The notes below the pieces were generated by a model. The model did not search any database, was not told the origin of the DNA, and worked only from the letters and a program-made list of their open reading frames with translations. A stretch of DNA of 64,000 nt, from contig CAOJJB010000005.1 of assembly GCA_948436975.1 (NCBI GenBank), positions 47,711 through 111,710 on the forward strand. Reading direction: 5' to 3'. A program made the position numbers and the translations under genes. Below, piece after piece: positions 16,130 to 24,744 of the stretch; position 1 is the stretch's first letter; each line of letters starts with the position of its first letter. The DNA is from an uncultured Clostridium sp. Its GTDB lineage: Bacteria; Bacillota; Clostridia; TANB77; CAG-508.

Positions 16130-16786
16130 ATGAATAAAATTTTAATTGTAGAAGATGAAATTGCAATTAGTGATTTAATAAAAATTAGGTTAGAATTACT
16201 AGGATATAAATGTGAAGTTGCAAATAATGGTGAAAAAGCAGCAGATTTTATAGAAAAAAATCAATATGATTTAGTTTTATTAGATATAATGCTTCCAAAA
16301 GTTGATGGTTATGAACTTCTTGATTATATAAAGCAAACTTTTAAAATACCTGTTATTTTTCTTACAGCTAAAAGTCAAGTAAAAGATAAAGTAATAGGAT
16401 TAAAAAAAGGTGCAGATGATTATATAACAAAACCTTTTGAAATGGAAGAATTAATAGCTAGAGTACAAGCGGTACTTAGAAGATATAATAAAACAGAAGA
16501 AAATATAGAAATTGATAATACTACAATAAATATAGCTGCAAGAAGTGTTAAAAAATATGACAAAAGAATAGATTTAACACCAAAAGAATTTGATCTTCTA
16601 GTAATATTAATACAAAATAAAAATGCAGCATTGTATAGAGAAGTAATTTTTGAAAAAGTATGGGGAGAAGAATTAGAGTTTGAAACTAGAACTTTGGATT
16701 TACATATTCAAAGATTAAGAAAAAAATTGGATTGGAAGGATAAAATTAAAACAGTTTATAAAATAGGGTATATGCTTGAAATATAA
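16130..16786 (+). CDS. OmpR-family response regulator
   Basis: 218 residues from ATG 16130, which has GGGGTGGA upstream (a GTG nine bases earlier overlaps that site). The receiver domain has acidic residues EDE at 8-10, the phosphate acceptor Asp52 in LLDIMLP and Lys101 in ITKPFE. The winged-helix output domain follows (IDLTPKEFDLLVILIQNKNA, TLDLHIQRLRKKL). It is followed by its histidine kinase after 73 bases. Likely targets are the downstream envelope genes. Confidence 0.93.
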   Translation: MNKILIVEDEIAISDLIKIRLELLGYKCEVANNGEKAADFIEKNQYDLVLLDIMLPKVDGYELLDYIKQTFKIPVIFLTAKSQVKDKVIGLKKGADDYITKPFEMEELIARVQAVLRRYNKTEENIEIDNTTINIAARSVKKYDKRIDLTPKEFDLLVILIQNKNAALYREVIFEKVWGEELEFETRTLDLHIQRLRKKLDWKDKIKTVYKIGYMLEI

Positions 16787-16859
16787 AATTATAAATAAAT
16801 AATTTATTATATACTACAATTTTTATAAAATAATAAATAGATTTGAGGAAGGAAAGAAT

Positions 16860-18275
16860 ATGAAATTTTGGGCAAAACTTTGTTTAAGTGTAATTATAAT
16901 GATATCTATTATATTATCAGTTAGTAGATATATTGTAGTAAGACAAAATTTCTTAAATTCTATAAAAAGTAGTAGTAATCAAAATGAAAATAAACATCAT
17001 TTAGAAAGATATTATTTAGAAAAAAATATTATTAGTAAGATTCAGTTAGGAGAAGAAATTGAGAATGAATCAATAGTAGAATATATTAAATCAATATATT
17101 CATATATGAATGAAGATTTAGAAAAAGTTGCCATATACACAGATAATAAAGAAATGATGTATTCTAATTTTGAACAGATAGATAATTTTGATATAGAAAA
17201 ACTATTTAATAAAGAAGTTGATCAATATTATTTAAGAAAAATAGGAAGTAATCATTATATGGTATTTTCGTCATATTGGTCTATAAACAGTAACAATATG
17301 TATATTGTTACTATTTATAATATTACACCAATTTATGATGAAAGAACAAGACAAATGAAAGAAATAATGTTTGCAGATATTATAATTATTTCAGTTTCTT
17401 CAGTTTTTATATTTATTTTTTCAAAAGTTTTAACAAGACCAATAGAGGAATTAAATGATGCTAGTAAAAAAATTTCATTTGGTAAATTTAATGAAAGGGT
17501 AAATATAAAAAGTAATGATGAAATAGGAGAACTTGCTAATAGTTTTAATGTAATGGCAGAAGAAATAGAAAATAAAATAAATTCTTTAAGTTTATCTATA
17601 AAGAAAAAAGATAACTTTATAACAGGATTTTCACATGAAATAAAAACACCTATGACTGCAATAATAGGATATGCAGATTTATTAAGATTAAAGAAATGTG
17701 ATGAAGAAATAACAACAAAATCATTAAATTATATTTATTCAGAAGCTAAAAGATTAGAAGAACTATCATATAAGCTTTTAGCTTTAATGGATATATCTGA
17801 AAGTGTAATTGAATTAAAAAATATTAAAATTAATGAATTTATAAAGAAAATGGCAAAAAAAATAGTTTTGAAAAATATAAGGTTACAATTAGATATAGAA
17901 CCAGCTTTAGTAAAGGCAGATCATAATTTATTGGAAGTAGTTATAAGAAATTTAGTACAAAATGCTAAAAAAGCAGAACCAAAAGATAATTGTATTTATA
18001 TTGTAGGTAAATTATTAGAAAATAAATACAGAATTTCAGTAATAGATTTGGGAAGAGGGATTCCTAAAGAACATATTGAAAGAGTAACTGATGATTTTTA
18101 TATGGTAGATAAATCACGTAGTAGAGAAAATGGAGGAACAGGAATAGGTCTTTCACTTTGTAAAAAGATATTGGAATTACACAATTCTAAAATTTATATT
18201 GAGAGTGAAGTTAATAGGGGAACTAAAGTGTATTTTGAATTGGAGGTAATAAATGGTAACAAAAAAATATATTAA
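16860..18275 (+). CDS. Sensor histidine kinase
   Basis: 471 residues: an N-terminal membrane helix, an extracytoplasmic domain of ~130 residues, a second helix, HAMP (LTRPIEELNDASKKISFG), HisKA with the phospho-accepting His in GFSHEIKTPMTAIIGY, and an ATPase domain with N-box NLVQNAKKAE and G-boxes DLGRGIP and GGTGIGLSL. It should phosphorylate the regulator encoded just upstream. The sensed signal is unknown. SD GAGGAAGG. The next gene starts inside its last codons. Confidence 0.93.
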   Translation: MKFWAKLCLSVIIMISIILSVSRYIVVRQNFLNSIKSSSNQNENKHHLERYYLEKNIISKIQLGEEIENESIVEYIKSIYSYMNEDLEKVAIYTDNKEMMYSNFEQIDNFDIEKLFNKEVDQYYLRKIGSNHYMVFSSYWSINSNNMYIVTIYNITPIYDERTRQMKEIMFADIIIISVSSVFIFIFSKVLTRPIEELNDASKKISFGKFNERVNIKSNDEIGELANSFNVMAEEIENKINSLSLSIKKKDNFITGFSHEIKTPMTAIIGYADLLRLKKCDEEITTKSLNYIYSEAKRLEELSYKLLALMDISESVIELKNIKINEFIKKMAKKIVLKNIRLQLDIEPALVKADHNLLEVVIRNLVQNAKKAEPKDNCIYIVGKLLENKYRISVIDLGRGIPKEHIERVTDDFYMVDKSRSRENGGTGIGLSLCKKILELHNSKIYIESEVNRGTKVYFELEVINGNKKIY

Positions 18276-19092
18276 AATATGTACAATTTTTTTAATATCT
18301 TTTATAATAATAGCATTTTCACTAATAATGCCAAAATTATTATTTGAAGCAGAAGATTTTGCAATGGAAAGAGAAATATATAAAATACCAAGAAAAATAA
18401 GTAAAATTGATGTTGAATCTGAAAAAATATATTTAGTAAAAGCATTACATGAACTTTATGATAACACAATTATTACTTCATCTGAAAAAGAAATGGTGTG
18501 TTATGATGGAAGTGATTATAAGAAATTTATCAGTAAGAATAAAAGAGTATATGAGGAAGTTGTTGAAGCTGAAAAAGAAAAATTATTAATAAAATCAAAT
18601 AATGAACTAAATAAAATCAAAAGTGAAATAAATAAATTAGAAGATAGTAATATATTAGAAAAAAGTGATTTAGTTATTGCTAATACTAAATATACAATAA
18701 CTAATTATGGAACGAATTACACAGAAGAATACTTAATAGATAGTTTAAATTTACTTATTGATAATTATAGAATGAATATTCAAATAGAAAATAAAACAGG
18801 AAAAATTATTAAGATATCTTTTCCAAAACATAAATTAAAAAGTAATATTGATAAAAAGGAAATTTTAGAGAATTATATAAAATATTTAGATTTGTATATA
18901 ATTAATGATTGGAAATATAACAATCAGCCAATAGAAACATGCTTAAATTTAGATTGTTTGCAATCAGAAAAATCACAATTATTAGCATTAATTGTAGAAA
19001 CAGAAGAAAACTATGTAATATCAATTCAAACAATGTATAGATATGAAGATTTAATTTCAGATTTACAAAGATACAATTCTTATACAAATTAG
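18253..19092 (+). CDS. Membrane-anchored protein of the two-component operon, unknown function
   Basis: 279 residues with one N-terminal membrane helix (FLISFIIIAFSLIMPKLLF) and a long extracytoplasmic part, including a coiled-coil stretch around residues 105-140. No lipobox cysteine follows the helix. The ATG has GGAGG and overlaps the kinase gene by 23 bases, so it is coupled to it and may act as an accessory sensor or regulator of the kinase. No family recognised. Confidence 0.8.
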   Translation: MVTKKYIKICTIFLISFIIIAFSLIMPKLLFEAEDFAMEREIYKIPRKISKIDVESEKIYLVKALHELYDNTIITSSEKEMVCYDGSDYKKFISKNKRVYEEVVEAEKEKLLIKSNNELNKIKSEINKLEDSNILEKSDLVIANTKYTITNYGTNYTEEYLIDSLNLLIDNYRMNIQIENKTGKIIKISFPKHKLKSNIDKKEILENYIKYLDLYIINDWKYNNQPIETCLNLDCLQSEKSQLLALIVETEENYVISIQTMYRYEDLISDLQRYNSYTN

Positions 19093-19167
19093 GTAAAACT
19101 TATATACAATATAAATACAATTCTGATACACCTATGATTTATATTAAAAATTATAGGAGGTAGTATT

Positions 19168-19869
19168 ATGAATTTTATATCAAATGAAGGAAAAAGAGTA
19201 GAAATTAATGTTAATGGAAAAATATATTTAAGGCATGCAATAAAAACAAAATTTATTAAACCAGGTGAAGATTATATTGAAATTTTTAGAAAATATGTTA
19301 GTCCAATATATGAAAAAGGTGATATAATATCAAGTAGTGAGAAAATAATTGCATTATGTCAAAATAGAGTTATAAAACGAGAGGATATAAAAATAGGAAT
19401 TTTAGCTAAATTTTTATCAAAATTTGCATCCCAAAAAAATAGAGGAGGCTATGGAGTAGGTAAAGCTATAAATATGCAATATGCAATTGATAAAGTTGGA
19501 ATATTAAAAGTTCTATTAGCAAGTATATGTTCAGGAATTACAAAAATATTTGGAATTAAAGGCGTATTTTATAAGATAGTGGGTCAAGAAGTAACAGGAT
19601 TAGATGGATTTTATGATGGTGCTTGGAAAGAATATAAGGATATAGGGATTGAAATACCAAAAAATTCAACAAAAGTATGTAATGAAATAAAAGAAAAATT
19701 GGGAATAAGTTGTATGGTTGTAGATTCAAATGATTTTGGACAAGAAATTTTAGGAAAATCAGATGATATAAAACAAAGTATGCAGGAACTAAAACAAATA
19801 ATAAAAGACAATCCAGCAGGACAAGGAAAACAACAAACACCATTAATTTTAATCAGAAAATACCAATAG
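19168..19869 (+). CDS. CofE-like (coenzyme F420-0 gamma-glutamyl ligase family) protein
   Basis: 233 residues. The N-terminal KTKFIKPGEDYIEIFRKYV and the C-terminal SCMVVDSNDFG and DNPAGQGKQQTPLILIRK match the F420-0:gamma-glutamyl ligase family. The + strand shows no other F420 biosynthesis gene, and Clostridia of this type usually lack F420, so it probably adds glutamate to, or acts on, another substrate. SD AGGAGG. It lies between the two-component operon and a VanY-like gene, which hints at an envelope role (inference). Confidence 0.75.
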   Translation: MNFISNEGKRVEINVNGKIYLRHAIKTKFIKPGEDYIEIFRKYVSPIYEKGDIISSSEKIIALCQNRVIKREDIKIGILAKFLSKFASQKNRGGYGVGKAINMQYAIDKVGILKVLLASICSGITKIFGIKGVFYKIVGQEVTGLDGFYDGAWKEYKDIGIEIPKNSTKVCNEIKEKLGISCMVVDSNDFGQEILGKSDDIKQSMQELKQIIKDNPAGQGKQQTPLILIRKYQ

Positions 19870-19941
19870 AGAGACATAGATTTAAAATAATAAGTATTAC
19901 TAAAAATAAAGCAAATAAACTCAGAAAGAGAAGAGGAGTAT

Positions 19942-20709
19942 ATGAAAAAAATTATATTAATTAGTTGTATTTTTATGTTGGTAATAGTTGTAATAAATTA
20001 TACTGTAAAAAAAAGTAATAATAATATAACAACAGATAATGTAATAAATAATAAGATTATTGATATGTATGATAATTATTCTGTATCTGAATTAAATAAT
20101 CAAAATCAATATGATAATAGTGTTGAAAGTAATGACAATAACATAAATGAAATAAATGACTGGAGATTAATTTTAGTAAATCAAGATAATTATTTGCCAA
20201 GTGATTTTGAGCCAGAATTAGCTAATATAGATAAAATTAGAAAATTTGACATACGAGCAATTGAAGAATTAAAACAAATGGTAGATCATATGAAAAAAGA
20301 TAAGATTTCAGATGTATGGATACAATCATCATATAGAAGTGTGGCACATCAAGAGGAAATATTTAATAATAAGATTGATTGGTATATGCAACAAGGAGAG
20401 AGTAGAGAAGAGGCAGAAAGACTAACTTTGCAAACAATAAATAAACCAGGGACAAGTGAACATAATTTAGGACTAGCTATTGATTTTAATTATGTGAATT
20501 ATAATTTTGATCAAACAAAAGGCTTTAAATGGTTAAAAGATAATGCTGAAAATTATGGTTTTGTACTAAGATATGATAAAGAAAAAGAAGATATAACAAA
20601 AGTTATCTATGAACCATGGCACTGGAGATATGTTGGAAAAGAAAATGCTATAAAAATGAATGAACTAAATATGTGTTTAGAGGAATATATAGAATATTTA
20701 TCTAAATAA
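19942..20709 (+). CDS. VanY-like D-alanyl-D-alanine carboxypeptidase (M15)
   Basis: 255 residues: an N-terminal membrane anchor, an Asn-rich linker of ~50 residues, and an M15B peptidase domain. Zinc ligands are present in GTSEHNLGLAIDF (SxHxxGxAxD) and EPWHWRYVG (ExxHxR), with the substrate-binding SSYRS. It should trim the terminal D-Ala of peptidoglycan stems outside the membrane. It follows the CofE-like gene by 72 bases and a two-component system further up, an arrangement like VanRS-VanY. A strong terminator follows at 20717. Confidence 0.9.
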   Translation: MKKIILISCIFMLVIVVINYTVKKSNNNITTDNVINNKIIDMYDNYSVSELNNQNQYDNSVESNDNNINEINDWRLILVNQDNYLPSDFEPELANIDKIRKFDIRAIEELKQMVDHMKKDKISDVWIQSSYRSVAHQEEIFNNKIDWYMQQGESREEAERLTLQTINKPGTSEHNLGLAIDFNYVNYNFDQTKGFKWLKDNAENYGFVLRYDKEKEDITKVIYEPWHWRYVGKENAIKMNELNMCLEEYIEYLSK

Positions 20710-20716
20710 ATTTATA

Positions 20717-20753
20717 AATAGTAGGAAGTTAAATGTTTTCCTACTATTTTTTT
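20717..20753 (+). terminator. Rho-independent terminator after vanY-like gene
   Basis: AATAGTAGGAA pairs with TTCCTACTATT and is followed by TTTTT. It closes the 16.1-20.7 kb block. Confidence 0.85.
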
Positions 20754-20774
20754 ATAAAAAATATAAATTTTTTA

Positions 20775-20824
20775 TTGACACAGACAAATGTATGTGTAAT
20801 AATATAGACAGACAATTGTCTATA
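20775..20824 (+). promoter_or_regulatory. Promoter with two overlapping BlaI-type operators
   Basis: TTGACA (20775-20780), a 17-base spacer and AATAAT (20798-20803, extended TG) form the promoter. Two dyads overlap it. ACACAGACA (20778-20786) with TGTATGTGT (20789-20797) covers the -35 and spacer. TATAGACA (20803-20810) with TGTCTATA (20817-20824) covers the start site. GACA/TGTC half-sites are those of BlaI/MecI repressors, so the adjacent repressor very probably binds here. Confidence 0.75.
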
Positions 20825-20837
20825 TAGGAGGGAACCG

Positions 20838-21218
20838 ATGGAAGAAATAATTAAAAGTCTACCAGACTCAGAACTAAAAGTAATGATGATAATTTGGAAT
20901 AACAATAAGAAAATGTCTACTGGTGAAATAGATTCAAAATTAAAAAAAGAAGTTGAATGGAAATTATCTACTTTACAAGTGATTTTGTCAAGGTTAACAG
21001 AAAAAGGATTTTTAAAGAATGAAAAAATAGGAAGAACAAATTATTATTCTTCAATTGTAGATTTTTCAAAATATACTAAAAATGAAACTAAGAATTTTAT
21101 AAAAAAAATGTATAATAATTCAAGTAAAAAGTTAATTGCATCACTTTTAGAAGGAGATGATACATTAACAGATAATGATATTGAAGAAATAAAAAATATG
21201 TTAAATAGGAGTAAATAA
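20838..21218 (+). CDS. BlaI/MecI-family repressor
   Basis: 126-residue winged-helix repressor. SELKVMMIIWNNNKKMSTGE and WKLSTLQVILSRLTEKGFL are the typical recognition region, followed by a helical dimerisation tail. In this family repression is relieved when the partner BlaR1-type membrane protease cleaves the repressor. The M56 protease gene starts at the very next base after the stop, so the pair is an operon. SD AGGAGGG; two dyad operators sit in the promoter. Confidence 0.92.
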   Translation: MEEIIKSLPDSELKVMMIIWNNNKKMSTGEIDSKLKKEVEWKLSTLQVILSRLTEKGFLKNEKIGRTNYYSSIVDFSKYTKNETKNFIKKMYNNSSKKLIASLLEGDDTLTDNDIEEIKNMLNRSK

Positions 21219-21752
21219 ATGTTAGAAAAAATATTTCATAATATAATCATTTATGGAACTATTATAAGTGTTTGTTTTTTTCCTATATTACTTTTTTTAA
21301 ATAAAAACAAGTATAAATATAATTTTAAAAGTATTTATAAAATATTTGTATTTATTTTAGTAATATTAATTTTGCCAATTAATATTATTAAGTTGTCTAA
21401 AATAAAAAGAATTACAAAACAAGAAGTAATTAGTAAAGAGAATGTAGTTTATGATATTCCTGAAATTAAATTTGAAAAAGATAATATTATAATAGAAATA
21501 GATGATAGTATTAATATTAAAAATGATATTTTTTTTGAAATTTCAAATGTTGTACCATATATTTGGGTTAGTGTTACTATAATAATATTTTTATATAATA
21601 TAATTAATTATTTAATTTTTTTACAAAAACAAAAAAAACATTATATTAATTATAATAATTCAAAGATTGATGAAATTATGTGCAAGATATGTTTGGAGAT
21701 GAAAATGAGAAAAGTAGATTATATAATATCTGATAATATATCTACACTATGA
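21219..21752 (+). CDS. BlaR1-type M56 protein, N-terminal portion (frame broken)
   Basis: 177 residues with three to four membrane helices. It matches the N-terminal part of M56/BlaR1 proteins and ends with YIISDNISTL. In intact relatives this continues as STPMTIGLF directly into the metalloprotease domain; here one base seems to be missing at about 21747 and the frame hits TGA at 21750-21752. The second part starts at ATG 21749, overlapping as ATGA, so either stop-start coupling rescues the split or the gene is broken. Immediately downstream of the BlaI gene. Confidence 0.75.
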   Translation: MLEKIFHNIIIYGTIISVCFFPILLFLNKNKYKYNFKSIYKIFVFILVILILPINIIKLSKIKRITKQEVISKENVVYDIPEIKFEKDNIIIEIDDSINIKNDIFFEISNVVPYIWVSVTIIIFLYNIINYLIFLQKQKKHYINYNNSKIDEIMCKICLEMKMRKVDYIISDNISTL

Positions 21753-22777
21753 CAATAGGACTATTTTATAAAAAAATTATTTTTTCAAAAAAAGTATTAA
21801 AGAAAAAAGAGTATGAATTTATAATAAAACATGAATTATTTCATATAAAAAATAAAGATATAGAATACAAATTTTTATTACTTATTTTAAAATCTATATA
21901 TTGGTTTAATCCTATAATTTATATGTTTGCAAACCAAGTAGATGAAATTCTAGAATTAAATTGTGATGAGTATGTGCTACAAGGAGAAGAAAAGAATTGT
22001 AGAATTGAATATGCTCAAGTATTATTAAACCAAATTGAAAGTAATAGAAATAAGCAATACAAATTTTCAATTAATTTTTCAAATAGGAGAGAAAGTATAA
22101 TGAAAAGATTTTCAAATATAGTGGATAAATCAAATAAAAAAAGTATTATCAGTTTAGTAATGGTATTAGCAATACTATTAGTGGTTGCAATATCAATAAC
22201 AATTTGTATTCCAAATATAAATTTTGCAACAATAGAAGAGAATAATACTCAAAATAAACTAATAGATAAAGAAAGTAATAATTTAGTAAATAATATTAAA
22301 AATGAAATTACAAATAGCAGTGTTAACAATATAATGAATAATAGTGAAAATAATACTATTAATGAGCAAATTATTAATAATGAGTTAGGACATCCTGTTA
22401 AAGGAAAAATGATTATATTTTCGGATTTTGGTACTGTATATAATAGTATGTATGATCCTAAAGAAAGGGTAAATCATACAGGAATTGATATAAAAGCTGA
22501 TTCAGGAGAAGATATATTAGCTTGTGCTTCAGGAATTGTTGTATATTCAGGATATAAGGGAGCATATGGTAAATTAGTAATAATAGATCATGGAAATGGA
22601 ATTTCAACATGGTATGCACATTGTTCAAAATTATATGTTGAATCTGGCCAAAGTGTAGATAAAGGCGATGTAATTTCAGCTGCTGGTTCAACAGGTAATT
22701 CGACAGGTCCACATCTACATTTAGAAGTTAGAAAAGATCATACAGTTAAAAATCCTTTAGATTATATAAAAAATTAA
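21749..22777 (+). CDS. M56 metalloprotease domain fused to an M23 peptidase (second part of the split gene)
   Basis: 342 residues. Residues 1-115 are the rest of the M56 domain with the zinc motif HELFHIKNKD and the distal ELNCDEYVL. A membrane helix at ~130-152 is followed by an Asn-rich linker of ~60 residues and a complete M23/LytM endopeptidase domain: NHTGIDIKA (His and Asp ligands), WYAHCS and GPHLHLEV. The M23 domain would be outside the cell, where BlaR1 has its beta-lactam sensor. The start MTIGLF is an internal M56 motif in relatives, so the true protein probably begins at 21219. Confidence 0.8.
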   Translation: MTIGLFYKKIIFSKKVLKKKEYEFIIKHELFHIKNKDIEYKFLLLILKSIYWFNPIIYMFANQVDEILELNCDEYVLQGEEKNCRIEYAQVLLNQIESNRNKQYKFSINFSNRRESIMKRFSNIVDKSNKKSIISLVMVLAILLVVAISITICIPNINFATIEENNTQNKLIDKESNNLVNNIKNEITNSSVNNIMNNSENNTINEQIINNELGHPVKGKMIIFSDFGTVYNSMYDPKERVNHTGIDIKADSGEDILACASGIVVYSGYKGAYGKLVIIDHGNGISTWYAHCSKLYVESGQSVDKGDVISAAGSTGNSTGPHLHLEVRKDHTVKNPLDYIKN

Positions 22778-22836
22778 CAATAGTAGAGTATTAAAAATAT
22801 TAATATTTTTAATTTTAAAATTTAATAATAAAACTA

Positions 22837-22894
22837 TTGCTAAAAAAAATAATTATGGTATAATAAATTAAAATTAGGAATTAATCCTAATTTT
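22837..22894 (+). promoter_or_regulatory. Promoter and PerR/Fur-type operator
   Basis: TTGCTA (22837-22842), a 16-base spacer and TATAAT (22859-22864, extended TG) form the promoter. The dyad AAAATTAGGA (22870-22879) ATTAA TCCTAATTTT (22885-22894) covers the start site and leader, and is a probable autoregulatory box for the downstream Fur-family gene. Confidence 0.7.
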
Positions 22895-22905
22895 AAGGAG
22901 ATTTT

Positions 22906-23295
22906 ATGAAAAATTATTCAAGACAGAGAGAAGAAATTATAAAGGTAATAAAAGAATCATATAATCATCCAACTGCTGAAGATATTTATATGATAGTAAA
23001 AGCCAAAGATCCAGCGGTTAGTAGAAGCACTGTATATAGAAATTTAGGATTATTGGTAGATAATAAAATCATAAATAAAATATCAATGCAAGTAGGAGCG
23101 GATAGATATGATTATGTAAGAGAGCTACATAATCATGCAATATGTATAAAATGTGGTAAAATTTATGATTTCAAATATAATTTTGAATATGAAAAACTAA
23201 AAGGAATAATATTAAATCAAACAGGAATAGAAATCTCTGAAAGTGGAATTCATATTGAAGGAATATGTAATTCTTGTAAAAATAAAATAAATTAG
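22906..23295 (+). CDS. perR: PerR/Fur-family peroxide-responsive repressor
   Basis: 129 residues. The winged helix (HPTAEDIYMIVKAKDPAVSRSTVYRNL) is followed by the metal-binding dimerisation domain. The regulatory metal residues expected for PerR are present: His in NHPTAED, Asp in GADRYD, two His in HNHAICIKC, Asp in KIYDF. Two CxxC pairs (CIKC and CNSC) hold structural zinc. PerR senses peroxide by metal-catalysed oxidation of histidine. Followed after 12 bases by rubrerythrin, a classic PerR target, in one operon. Fur or Zur identity is less likely but not excluded. Confidence 0.85.
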   Translation: MKNYSRQREEIIKVIKESYNHPTAEDIYMIVKAKDPAVSRSTVYRNLGLLVDNKIINKISMQVGADRYDYVRELHNHAICIKCGKIYDFKYNFEYEKLKGIILNQTGIEISESGIHIEGICNSCKNKIN

Positions 23296-23307
23296 GAGGA
23301 ATTTAAA

Positions 23308-23850
23308 ATGCCAGAATTAAAAGGTACAAAAACAGAACAAAATTTAAGAGAAGCTTTTGCTGGAGAATCTCAAGCAAGAAATAAATATACATATTTTGCT
23401 AGCAAAGCTAAAGCAGAAGGTTATGAACAAATTGCTGCAATATTTTTAGAAACAGCTGAAAATGAAAAGGAACATGCTAAAATGTGGTTTAAATTATTAA
23501 ATGGAGGAGAAGTTTCTACAACAGTTGATAATTTAAAAGCGGCAGCAGAAGGGGAAAATTTTGAATGGACAGATATGTATGAAAAAATGGCAAAAGAAGC
23601 AAAAGAAGAAGGATTTGATAGAATAGCTTATTTATTTGAAGCAGTAGGAAAAATAGAAAAAGAACATGAAGAAAGATATAAAAAATTATTAGAAAATGTA
23701 GAAGATGGATTAGTATTTAGCAAAGATGGAGAAAAAATATGGAAATGTAGAAATTGTGGACATATTTGTATAGGAAAAGAGGCTCCAGAAGTTTGTCCAG
23801 TATGTAGTCATCCAAAAGCATTTTTTGAAATAAAAGCTGAAAATTATTAA
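23308..23850 (+). CDS. rbr: Rubrerythrin
   Basis: 180-residue non-haem iron peroxidase. The N-terminal ferritin-like four-helix domain contains the di-iron ligands ([28 protein letters not shown]), and the C-terminal rubredoxin domain binds one iron with CRNCGHIC and CPVCSHP. It reduces hydrogen peroxide using NAD(P)H through rubredoxin partners and protects anaerobes from oxygen. SD AGGAGG; in an operon with perR and so probably peroxide-induced. A terminator follows. Confidence 0.96.
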   Translation: MPELKGTKTEQNLREAFAGESQARNKYTYFASKAKAEGYEQIAAIFLETAENEKEHAKMWFKLLNGGEVSTTVDNLKAAAEGENFEWTDMYEKMAKEAKEEGFDRIAYLFEAVGKIEKEHEERYKKLLENVEDGLVFSKDGEKIWKCRNCGHICIGKEAPEVCPVCSHPKAFFEIKAENY

Positions 23851-23859
23851 TAAATAATA

Positions 23860-23902
23860 AAAAGGAATGATACTGTTTAATATTGTATTCATTCCTTTTT
23901 GC
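23860..23902. terminator. Bidirectional terminator between rbr and the - strand gene
   Basis: AAAAGGAATGATAC pairs with GTATTCATTCCTTTT (one bulge), with T on one side and A on the other, so it can serve both convergent genes. Confidence 0.7.
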
Positions 23903-23923
23903 TATTATATAGTAATTATTAAA

Positions 23924-24157
23924 TTAATTACAGTTTAAGTATTTTTCAAAAAAAATCCCATAGATTATGGAAAATGTACTTAAAAATAGACCAGTTCTGA
24001 AAATTATAATACTAGATTTAAAAAGATAAATAGATATGTAATATGTATTATATGTCCAAAGAGCTATAATTCCTAGAGAGCAAATTATAAAAGAAATAAA
24101 CAAGTTTATATTAACTATTTTTTTTATTTTTTTACTTTTTATTATTATATTATTCAT
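23924..24157 (-). CDS. Small two-helix membrane protein, unknown function
   Basis: 77 residues from ATG at 24157-24155, preceded on the - strand by AAAGGAGAT at good spacing (a TTG two codons earlier is too close to that site). A short basic N-terminus is followed by two hydrophobic segments with FRTGLFLS between the second half. No family recognised. It lies downstream of rpsT on the same strand, but a terminator separates them. Confidence 0.6.
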   Translation of the reverse strand: MNNIIIKSKKIKKIVNINLFISFIICSLGIIALWTYNTYYISIYLFKSSIIIFRTGLFLSTFSIIYGIFFEKYLNCN

Positions 24158-24231
24158 TATCAATATCTCCTTTGATTATATTAAATTAATAATAGCATCT
24201 TTAATTTAATAAAACAAATGAAAATATTGGA

Positions 24232-24262
24232 AAAAAAATAATCGTATTTTCTACGATTATTT
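24232..24262 (-). terminator. Terminator of rpsT
   Basis: On the - strand AAATAATCGTA pairs with TACGATTATTT around GAAAA, followed by a T-run. It starts within the last codons of rpsT. Confidence 0.85.
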
Positions 24263-24520
24263 TACTGTATTTAATTTTTTTGCTAAGTTTGATTTTTTTC
24301 TAGAAGCAGTATTAAGTTTTAAAACACCTTTTGTACAAGCTTGATCCACTTTTTTTATTGCTGTTTTAAAAGTTTCTTCTGCTTTTGATTTATCTCCTTC
24401 TGCTACAGCAGCTTCAAATGTTTTAATAGCTGTTTTGTAAGCAGATCTTACCATATTATTTTGTCGTGTTTTTTTATCAATAACACTTACTCTTTTAATA
24501 GCTGATTTAATGTTTGGCAT
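24257..24520 (-). CDS. rpsT: 30S ribosomal protein S20
   Basis: 87 residues: MPNIKSAIKRV, NNMVRSAYKTAIKTFEAAV and a lysine-rich end (SRKKSNLAKKLN) are diagnostic for S20, a three-helix protein that binds the 5' domain of 16S rRNA early in assembly. Strong TAGGAGGAGGTG site. The leader contains a short palindrome (AAGTAAATTTTACTT, 24548-24562). Monocistronic and divergent from rpiB. Confidence 0.95.
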   Translation of the reverse strand: MPNIKSAIKRVSVIDKKTRQNNMVRSAYKTAIKTFEAAVAEGDKSKAEETFKTAIKKVDQACTKGVLKLNTASRKKSNLAKKLNTVK

Positions 24521-24608
24521 ATATTTTGCACCTCCTCCTAATTCGTAAAGTAAATTTTACTTCAAATATTTTAACATGAATATATTTAAAAATCAAGCAT
24601 TTTATAAA

Positions 24609-24649
24609 AAAAGTATTAAAATAAAGGTTACGTTTATTTTAATACTTTT
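24609..24649. other. Perfect 17-bp hairpin between divergent rpsT and rpiB
   Basis: Bases 24609-24625 and 24633-24649 are perfect complements around GGTTACG. On the - strand the right arm is followed by a run of seven T, so it looks like a terminator for a - strand transcript ending upstream of the rpsT coding region. It could be an attenuator in a long rpsT leader or an insulator between divergent genes. Confidence 0.5.
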
Positions 24650-24744
24650 CACACAAAATTCACATATTTGGATTAGAATAATATTGTAATATGCAAAATT
24701 GTATGATATATTGTGGGCAAAATAGAACCAAGGAGGAATAAGAA

